Below, one piece after another: positions 5,517 to 10,099 of a stretch of 10,099 bases of DNA. Source of the DNA: DATBLY01 sp036555125. GTDB taxonomy: Bacteria; Actinomycetota; UBA4738; HRBIN12. The notes beneath the pieces are model-generated. The model did no database searches. It had not been told where the DNA came from and worked only from the letters and a program-made list of their open reading frames with translations. The DNA lies in contig DATBLY010000062.1 in the NCBI GenBank assembly GCA_036555125.1, positions 1-10,099 on the forward strand, read 5' to 3'. The translations under genes and the position numbers were made by a program. Positions within the stretch are counted from its first letter, which is position 1. Each line of letters opens with the position of its first letter.

Positions 5517-7226
5517 ATGTGGACGCGACGCACGGCTCGTGCAGCGCTCGGCTCCGTCCTGGCGATCGCCGTGGCGTTGCCCGCGTCGGCAGCCGCCCCC
5601 TCGCCCCGCGGCGAGGTTCCCGGCCGCGACCCGTTCGCTGCGGCCGCGGCGGCGCCTGCCGCCGGGGCCAAGACGCTGCCGGGCCTCGTCCCGACGCGGC
5701 ATGACGACCTCCGGCGAGCCCTCGACCGTGGTGAGCTGACCGAGGCCGAGTACGCGCTCGCCCGCGCACGCTCCCTGTTCCACCCCGACGCGTCGGCCCA
5801 GCGGTTCGGCGACGTCACGGCGCCGCGGCGGCTCGACGCGACGTTGGTGCTGCGGGACCTGGCGATCCGCCAGCGCGCGCTCCACGGCGCGAAGCTCGAG
5901 CGGGCGCGGGCGATCCTCGGGCGGCCGACCGAAGGCCAGGGCGACCCGAGCGACGACGGCTACACCGTCCCCGCCCTGGACACGTGCTCGGCGAACGCCT
6001 GCGTCACCTGGGTCGCGTCGACGCCGGATGCGCCGGCGGCCACGGACACCGACGGCGACACGATCCCCGACTGGGTCGAGCAGACGAGCGATGTCGTCGA
6101 GGAGGTGTGGGCCCACGAGGTCACCCAGCTGGGCTACCGGGCCCCGAAGGACGACAGCACGTCGACGGAGCACGGGCCCGACGGGCACATCGACGTCTAC
6201 ATCGCGAACCTGGGCGACGACGGGCTCTACGGGTACTGCACGAGCGACGACCCGAACCTCGGTCCGAACTCCACCTACGAGTTCTGGGATGCCTCGGCGT
6301 ACTGCGTCGTGGACAACGACTACCAGGAGTTCCCGCTGCCGGGTCTCCCCTCCCTGCAGGTGACGGTCGCCCACGAGTTCTTCCACGCGGTGCAGTTCGC
6401 CTACGACGCGTTCGAGGACTCCTGGTACATGGAGGGCACGGCGTCGTGGATGGAGGACGAGGTCTACACCGACGTCAACGACAACCTCCAGTACCTGGCG
6501 GACAGCCAGCTCCGCCATCCCGAGAAGCCGCTCGACTTCGGGACGCAGGGGTACCTGGGCTGGTACGGCTCGTGGATCTTCTGGCGCTTCCTCGAGGAGT
6601 ACCTCGCCGACCAGCCGGATCCCTCGATCGTCCGGGAGTCGTGGGAGCAGGCCGACGGCGCGCAGGGCGGTCCCGACCGGTACTCGACCTCGGCGCTGCA
6701 GGCGGCGTTGAAACAGCGGCAGTGGCAGTTCCGCTGGGCGTACGCGGACTTCGGCGCCTGGAACGCGAACCCCGCCGCGACGTACGCGGAGGGCGATGCC
6801 TACCCGACCCCGCCGTTCGCCGGGAAGCTCACGATCCGCTCGTCCAAGCCGGAGGTCGGACCCTTCGTGCTGACGATGGACCACCTGACCACCGGCTACG
6901 TGCTCCTGAAGCCCGGTTCGGGCGTGGCGTCGAACGCGAAGATCCGCGTCGCGGTCGACGGCCCGGACTACGCCCGCGGCCCGGAGGCCACGCTCGTCGT
7001 GAAGAAGACGTCGGGGGCGATCTCCTACGTCGCGTTCAAGCTGGACGCTGACGGGGACGGCGTCAAGACGGTGAAGTTCGGCAAGGGCGCGATCGCCTCG
7101 GTGACGCTGGTGCTCACGAACGCAAGCATCCGCTTCACGTGCTGGCGCAACACGCGCTACTCGTGCCAGGGCAAGCCGAAGGACGACGAGACGCGGCACC
7201 TCTTCGACGTGACGCTGATCCAGTAG
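5517..7226 (+). CDS. Secreted HEXXH zinc metalloprotease-like protein
   Basis: A 569-residue exported protein. It has a Sec signal peptide: a basic start (MWTRRTARAA), a hydrophobic core and a probable ASA|A cleavage near residue 25. A pro-region follows to about residue 150. Next come a Cys pair (157/162) and an Asp-rich DTDGDTIPDWVE at 177-188, which resembles a thrombospondin type-3/EF-hand-like calcium loop. The zinc motif is H286-E-F-F-H290, with Glu306 in WYMEGTASWMEDE as likely third ligand, giving a gluzincin-like HEFFHxxQ...EGxAxWxE pattern. This pattern recalls myxobacterial MXAN_6640-type putative proteases. The last 140 residues look like a beta-rich domain ending in a Cys pair (542/550). 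ATG at 5517 is preceded by AGGAGG. The likely role is an extracellular, calcium-stabilised peptidase; the substrate is unknown. It ends 5 bp from the convergent oxidoreductase stop. Confidence 0.82.
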   Translation: MWTRRTARAALGSVLAIAVALPASAAAPSPRGEVPGRDPFAAAAAAPAAGAKTLPGLVPTRHDDLRRALDRGELTEAEYALARARSLFHPDASAQRFGDVTAPRRLDATLVLRDLAIRQRALHGAKLERARAILGRPTEGQGDPSDDGYTVPALDTCSANACVTWVASTPDAPAATDTDGDTIPDWVEQTSDVVEEVWAHEVTQLGYRAPKDDSTSTEHGPDGHIDVYIANLGDDGLYGYCTSDDPNLGPNSTYEFWDASAYCVVDNDYQEFPLPGLPSLQVTVAHEFFHAVQFAYDAFEDSWYMEGTASWMEDEVYTDVNDNLQYLADSQLRHPEKPLDFGTQGYLGWYGSWIFWRFLEEYLADQPDPSIVRESWEQADGAQGGPDRYSTSALQAALKQRQWQFRWAYADFGAWNANPAATYAEGDAYPTPPFAGKLTIRSSKPEVGPFVLTMDHLTTGYVLLKPGSGVASNAKIRVAVDGPDYARGPEATLVVKKTSGAISYVAFKLDADGDGVKTVKFGKGAIASVTLVLTNASIRFTCWRNTRYSCQGKPKDDETRHLFDVTLIQ

Positions 7227-7231
7227 GCGGG

Positions 7232-8440
7232 TCAGTCCGCGTCGGGCGGGAACGGGAGCGCGATCGGATCGTAGAACGGGGAGCGGCCGCGCTCGTCGAA
7301 CCGGTCCATCCCCAGGTCGGCCACGTCGATCAGGTCGGTCGTCCCGGTCAGGGCGAGGTCGGCCGCGATCCGGGCGACGGCCGGGCCCCACATCATGCCG
7401 TGGCCGCCCGGCGAGGCCACCGTCGCGCCCTCGATCCGCGTGCCCTCGGTCGTGAGGAGCGGGCCGAGGATCGGCAGATGGTCCGGCGTGTAGTCGATCG
7501 TGCCGGCCCACGCCTTGCGGATCCCGAGGCCCGCGGTGGCAGGCACGAGCCGATGGAGCCGGCGCTCCATCCGCCGGAGGTAGGGCCAGTCGATCTCCGT
7601 CGCCGGCCCCGGCCGCTCCTTCGGGTTGCTCATCCCCCAGAGCAGACCGCCCTCCTCGAGACGCCAGTAGATCCCCGCGCGCACGTCGAAGACCATCGGC
7701 AGGCGTTCCACGTCGAACGCGGGATGCGGCTCGGTCACCACGACCTGGTGACGCGCCCCGCCGGCGAAGATCCGCGCGCCCGCCAGCTGGCCAACCGCGC
7801 GCAGGTTCGGTCCGCCCGTCAGGATCACCCGTTCGGTCGCGATCGTTCCGGCCGACGTCTCGACCGCCGTCACGCGCCGCGATCCCGCCCGGCCCTTCGC
7901 GGTGCGCAGACCGAGGAACGCCGTGCGCTCGCGCAGGTCCACGCCGGCGCGCTGCATCGCGAGCGCGTACGCGCGCACGTTGCGGGGCGGGTCGATCGCG
8001 CCGTCGATGTCCAGGTAGCTCCCGCCGCGGTGTCCCTCGGCCGCGAGCGTGGGGTTGAGCGCGCACGCCTCCACGGCGTCGACCCACCGGACGTCGATGT
8101 CCTCGGCGCGCTGCATCTCGACCCGGGCGCGGCCGTCGCGCTCATCGGCGGCCGTGGTCGCGAGGATCAGGTACCCGAGCTCGCGGAACCCCGAGTCGGT
8201 GCCCAGGATCGCCCGCTGGCGGTTGTAGAAGTCGATGCTGAAGCGGCCGAGGGCGACGGTCGCGGGCGTGCCGCCCTGCGCGCGCACGACCCCCGCCGCG
8301 CGGGACGAGGCGCCCTGCCCGGCGAGGTCCTTCTCGACGACGACGACCCGACCGGCGCCGTCCGTCGCGGCGAACCACGACGCCCATCCACCGACCGTTC
8401 CCGCCCCGACCACCACCAGGTCGGCCGTCTGCCTCGCCAT
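7232..8440 (-). CDS. FAD-dependent amine/amino-acid oxidoreductase (DAO family)
   Basis: A 402-residue cytoplasmic flavoprotein of the DAO family (glycine/sarcosine oxidase and dehydrogenase relatives), which oxidises the C-N bond of a secondary or primary amine using FAD. The Rossmann motif VVVGAGTVGG (Gly12, Gly14, Gly17) is followed by the ribose-binding Glu36 in VVVEKD and the conserved SSRAAG at 45-50. The substrate domain has ARHQVVVTEP, a YWRLEEGGLLWG strand, RKAWAGTIDYTPDHLPILG, and the closing FAD motif GGHGMMWGPAVARIAADL. This order resembles sarcosine-oxidase-beta-like proteins. No tetrahydrofolate-binding domain or partner subunits are encoded nearby, so it is probably a stand-alone enzyme. 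ATG at 8440 has GGGGAGGGA (complement of 8446-8454) just ahead. It lies downstream of the small gene at 8516-8773 on the same strand. The exact substrate cannot be given. Confidence 0.9.
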   Translation of the reverse strand: MARQTADLVVVGAGTVGGWASWFAATDGAGRVVVVEKDLAGQGASSRAAGVVRAQGGTPATVALGRFSIDFYNRQRAILGTDSGFRELGYLILATTAADERDGRARVEMQRAEDIDVRWVDAVEACALNPTLAAEGHRGGSYLDIDGAIDPPRNVRAYALAMQRAGVDLRERTAFLGLRTAKGRAGSRRVTAVETSAGTIATERVILTGGPNLRAVGQLAGARIFAGGARHQVVVTEPHPAFDVERLPMVFDVRAGIYWRLEEGGLLWGMSNPKERPGPATEIDWPYLRRMERRLHRLVPATAGLGIRKAWAGTIDYTPDHLPILGPLLTTEGTRIEGATVASPGGHGMMWGPAVARIAADLALTGTTDLIDVADLGMDRFDERGRSPFYDPIALPFPPDAD

Positions 8441-8463
8441 CCGTCTCCCTCCCCGAGCGGCCG

Positions 8464-8469
8464 AGTGTA
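8464..8469 (-). promoter_or_regulatory. Possible -10 element for the FAD oxidoreductase gene
   Basis: On the minus strand this reads TACACT, a good TANNNT match. It would start transcription near 8457, about 17 bases before the ATG and including the ribosome binding site. No recognisable -35 is seen, so this is only suggestive. The alternative is read-through from the gene upstream. Confidence 0.35.
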
Positions 8470-8515
8470 GCGAGGCGTTCCGGCGCGGCGGTAGGCGGGG
8501 CGTGGTGCGGCGCCG

Positions 8516-8773
8516 TCAGGCCGGGACGACCGCCACGAGCGTGTCGAGGTCGAGGCGTTGGCGGACCGGCTTGCCGAAGCGGGGCTTCTCCTCGAACGTG
8601 AGGCTGACGGTCTCCGGCTCGTCCGGACCCGAGCCGGGGGTCGTCTCGATCGCGAGGAGCACGCCGGTGAACCGGAACGTCCGGCGGAGCTTCTCGTGCT
8701 TGCGATCCACGCGGTAGCGCCGCCCGATCACGAGCGTCGATGGATCCACGCCTCGTGGCTTCGGCTCGGTCAT
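8516..8773 (-). CDS. Small protein of unknown function
   Basis: An 85-residue soluble protein that I do not recognise. The N-terminus MTEPKPRGVDPSTLVIGRRY leads into alternating basic and hydrophobic strands (TFRFTGVLLAIE, ETVSLTFEEKP, RLDLDTLVAVVP), which suggests a small all-beta, SH3-like or Tudor-like barrel. There are no Cys or membrane segments. A Gly/Pro-rich loop (TPGSGPDEPE) sits near residue 45. The open frame extends far upstream, but ATG at 8773 is chosen: upstream codons translate to low-complexity Arg/Pro/Glu sequence that is the shadow of the CPBP gene. A TATCGT (minus strand, 8784-8789) lies about ten bases before the ATG, so the message may be nearly leaderless. It is divergent from the CPBP gene, 39 bp apart, and 75 bp upstream of the oxidoreductase gene on the same strand. 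Confidence 0.68.
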   Translation of the reverse strand: MTEPKPRGVDPSTLVIGRRYRVDRKHEKLRRTFRFTGVLLAIETTPGSGPDEPETVSLTFEEKPRFGKPVRQRLDLDTLVAVVPA

Positions 8774-8800
8774 GGTGAACCCCACGATAGGCGAGCGACG

Positions 8801-8806
8801 TACCCT
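8801..8806 (+). promoter_or_regulatory. Possible -10 element giving a leaderless CPBP transcript
   Basis: TACCCT (TANNNT) ends six bases before the GTG at 8813. That is the spacing seen for actinobacterial leaderless genes, where transcription starts on the first base of the start codon. No Shine-Dalgarno sequence is present, which agrees with this. No good -35 element is visible. Confidence 0.45.
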
Positions 8807-8812
8807 CAGGAC

Positions 8813-9544
8813 GTGTCCGAGACCCTGCCGGCCGATCGCCGCACCCTGATCGAGGAGATCCTCGTCGTCCTGGCGCTCTCGCTGCTCTCGAGCGCCGTGT
8901 ACGCCGTGCTGAACCTGCTCGAGGGGCCGCTGCGCGGCGGGTACGTGGCCTCGGTGAACCAGAGCACCCAGCTCGCTCGCCAGCTCGCGGCGTTCGTGTT
9001 CGGGCTCGCGCCGGTGGCCCTGGTCGTCCATCTGACGCGACGATCGGGCGAGGGGGTCGCCTCGATCGGCCTGGCGTGGGACCGGCCGCGGTCCGACCTC
9101 GTCCGGGGCGTGGCGCTGGGGGCGGTCGTCGGGCTCGGCGGGATCGCCGTCTACCTGGCCGCGGTCGCCCTGGGGGTGAATCGATTCGTCGTGCCGGTCC
9201 CGCCGACGGGGCACTGGTGGACCGTGCCCGTGCTCTTCCTGAACGCGGCCGAGGCGGCGCTGCTCGAGGAGGTCATCGTCCTCGGGTACCTCGTGACCCG
9301 GCTCGGCCAGCTCGGCTGGAGCGACCTTCAGGCCGTCGGCGCGAGCGCGCTGCTGCGGGGCTCCTACCACCTGTACCAGGGCTGGGGCGGGTTCCTCGGC
9401 AACCTCGCGATGGGCCTGCTGTTCGGGCTCCTGTTCGTGCGGTGGCGCCGGACCTGGCCGTTCGTGATCGCGCACTTCCTGCTGGACGTCGGCGCGGGCA
9501 TCGGGTTCCTGCTGTTCCGGGACCATCTCCCCGGCTTCTCGTAG
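8813..9544 (+). CDS. CPBP-family (CAAX protease/bacteriocin-processing) membrane protein
   Basis: A 243-residue polytopic membrane protein with about six to eight hydrophobic segments, related to the Rce1/ABI intramembrane metalloproteases. Motif 1 is E152-E-V-I-V-L in LLEEVIVLGYL, motif 2 contains His186 in LRGSYHLYQG, and motif 3 is His221-FLL-Asp225 in VIAHFLLD. The glutamates and both histidines that bind metal in this family are present. The usual Arg of EExxxR and the Phe of FxxxH are replaced by Leu and Arg, and Asp stands for Asn in HxxxN, a pattern I associate with an actinobacterial subgroup. Possible roles are cleavage of membrane or lipoprotein substrates, or immunity to a self-made peptide; no peptide gene is seen nearby. 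GTG at 8813 is chosen from the TACCCT element and the loss of sensible sequence upstream, where the frame is antisense to the small gene. The downstream neighbour converges on it. Confidence 0.85.
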   Translation: MSETLPADRRTLIEEILVVLALSLLSSAVYAVLNLLEGPLRGGYVASVNQSTQLARQLAAFVFGLAPVALVVHLTRRSGEGVASIGLAWDRPRSDLVRGVALGAVVGLGGIAVYLAAVALGVNRFVVPVPPTGHWWTVPVLFLNAAEAALLEEVIVLGYLVTRLGQLGWSDLQAVGASALLRGSYHLYQGWGGFLGNLAMGLLFGLLFVRWRRTWPFVIAHFLLDVGAGIGFLLFRDHLPGFS

Positions 9545-9545
9545 C

Positions 9546-9581
9546 GTTCCCGGGCCGTTCCTTGTCGGTGGGTGCGGGAAC
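9546..9581. repeat. Inverted repeat just after the CPBP stop
   Basis: GTTCCCG (9546-9552) and CGGGAAC (9575-9581) are exact reverse complements with a 22-base loop, beginning directly after the CPBP stop codon. There is no T-run. It could act as a weak stem at the 3' end of the CPBP message, and it overlaps the promoter-like sequence at 9562-9590. Confidence 0.45.
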
Positions 9582-9590
9582 CCGTACCAT
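9562..9590 (+). promoter_or_regulatory. Promoter-like -35/-10 pair in a convergent gap
   Basis: TTGTCG (9562-9567) and TACCAT (9585-9590) are separated by exactly 17 bases; each matches four of six positions of the sigma-70-type consensus. Transcription would begin near 9597, just before the GGGATATCCC palindrome (9598-9607). No protein gene lies downstream on this strand, so if active it would make a short RNA or an antisense transcript into the hydrolase gene. Chance similarity is quite possible. Confidence 0.35.
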
Positions 9591-9619
9591 CGGTGTCGGG
9601 ATATCCCATCAAGACCGTG

Positions 9620-9641
9620 ACCCCGGCCAGTGCGCCGGGGT
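9620..9641. terminator. Strong hairpin, probable bidirectional terminator between convergent genes
   Basis: ACCCCGGC (9620-9627) and GCCGGGGT (9634-9641) form a perfect 8-bp GC-rich stem around a six-base loop. On the plus strand it is followed by TATGTGTGT, a poor U-tract of the kind usual in GC-rich actinobacteria. It lies between the stop of the CPBP gene (9544) and the stop of the convergent hydrolase gene (9666), where a shared terminator is expected. Confidence 0.6.
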
Positions 9642-9665
9642 TATGTGTGTCCGGGGTCCGTCCGA

Positions 9666-10099
9666 TCACTGCAGGTCGCGGGGGAACGTTCGATCCCAGC
9701 GGCGGCGCCAGCGCTCGACCCCGTCTTCCGACACCACCAGGTCGATCCCGACGCGGTAGGCGTCCCGGTCGCTCTCCACGGTCATCTCCGCGTGGCTCGT
9801 GCAGGTCGCCTCGGGGAAGCGGAGCTCGAACCAGCCCTCGGACCACGTGCTCGCCGTCCCGGGGTCGTCGAGCGAGACCCGGACCACCCCGTCGTAGCGC
9901 TCGGCGAACGCCGTGACGTCGTCGCGCGCCGGGTAGTCGCCGGCGCTGCCGGCCTCGGCGCGGGTCGCGTGGGCGAGCTCCTCGTGGGCCACCGCCCACT
10001 TCACCCACCCGGTCGACGGGTCGTCCTTCGGCCGTTCCTTGGGCGACGTGTTCGCGCTCGCGCGGTTCGGCGGCGGCAACACGGGCGGCTCGAGCGCCG
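9666..10099 (-). CDS. C-terminal part of a probable CocE/NonD-type (peptidase S15) hydrolase, cut by the window edge
   Basis: At least 143 residues, with the frame open to the right edge. A GTG at 10082 could serve as a start, but the codons before it (ALEPP) run smoothly into LPPPNRASAN, so the gene most likely begins outside the window. The sequence has the beta-jelly-roll look of the C-terminal domain of CocE-type acyl hydrolases. A Pro-rich LPPPN entry is followed by a dipeptide-like DDPGTASTWSEGWFELRF strand pair and antiparallel strands (AEMTVESDRDAYRVGIDL, VVSEDGVERWRRRWDRTF), and it ends PRDLQ. That ending resembles the closing RxW...IPRDL of this family. The catalytic Ser, Asp and His would lie in the missing N-terminal part, so neither activity nor substrate can be judged. 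A stand-alone unknown protein of 138 residues is the alternative. Its stop is 121 bp from the convergent CPBP stop. Confidence 0.6.
   Translation of the reverse strand, partial: ALEPPVLPPPNRASANTSPKERPKDDPSTGWVKWAVAHEELAHATRAEAGSAGDYPARDDVTAFAERYDGVVRVSLDDPGTASTWSEGWFELRFPEATCTSHAEMTVESDRDAYRVGIDLVVSEDGVERWRRRWDRTFPRDLQ

Noticed and set aside
4761..8087. A 1108-codon open frame on the minus strand
   Set aside because: It runs antisense through the pirin, acetyltransferase and metalloprotease genes and out of frame through the oxidoreductase. Its product is low-complexity Arg/Pro/Gly sequence, typical of GC-rich shadow frames lacking stops.
7139..8470. A 443-codon plus-strand frame opposite the oxidoreductase
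   Set aside because: The minus-strand protein has complete FAD-binding motifs, while this frame is rich in Arg, Ala and Asp without any motif.
8481..8515. Inverted CGGCGC/GCGCCG pair after the small gene
   Set aside because: Six GC base pairs with a 23-base loop are expected by chance in such GC-rich DNA, and no T-run follows.
1..10099. tRNA genes, rRNA, CRISPR arrays, insertion sequences, phage or toxin-antitoxin genes
   Set aside because: I looked for T-loop motifs, regularly spaced repeats, transposase motifs and paired small genes and saw none. All gaps are 121 bp or shorter.

Overview
This is a very GC-rich, gene-dense stretch. GTG starts, 4-bp GTGA stop/start overlaps, TANNNT-type -10 hexamers and the gene families present (a stand-alone AsnC-type ligand-binding domain, an actinobacterial-style CPBP protein, an AAC(2')-I-like acetyltransferase) all point to an actinobacterium (Actinomycetota), probably an environmental lineage. 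I cannot place it more finely. I see no phage, transposon, CRISPR, tRNA or rRNA signal. No gene-free gap exceeds about 120 bp.

Layout, left to right. (1) The 3' part of an MFS transporter gene is joined by a 4-bp overlap to an aminoglycoside-phosphotransferase-fold kinase (3-2089, +). (2) A small Ala/Lys/Asp-rich, LEA-like repeat protein follows with a near-perfect ribosome binding site (2157-2537, +). (3) Converging on it is a family 4 glycoside hydrolase of the CHSV (alpha-glucosidase/alpha-galactosidase) type (2557-3873, -). (4) Divergent from the hydrolase is a tight three-gene operon (3951-5441, +): a 77-residue stand-alone AsnC-type domain, a pirin-type bicupin, and a GNAT enzyme that closely resembles the AAC(2')-I aminoglycoside 2'-N-acetyltransferases, including its C-terminal GDVW. 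(5) A secreted HEXXH metalloprotease follows (5517-7226, +). (6) Converging on it with a 5-nt gap is a FAD-dependent DAO-family oxidoreductase (7232-8440, -), preceded by a small unknown gene (8516-8773, -). (7) Divergent from that is an apparently leaderless CPBP membrane protein (8813-9544, +). (8) A 121-bp convergent gap carries a promoter-like pair, a palindrome and a strong hairpin. (9) The window ends with the C-terminal part of a probable CocE/NonD (peptidase S15 type) hydrolase (9666-10099, -).

Most genes look like ordinary housekeeping or accessory genes of a soil or water actinobacterium. The points most worth a second look are the AAC(2')-I-like enzyme and its coupling to a pirin and an AsnC-type domain, the structured element at about 9546-9641, the repeat protein, and the CPBP protein whose signature motifs all deviate from consensus. 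I do not see a clear, entirely new multi-gene system.
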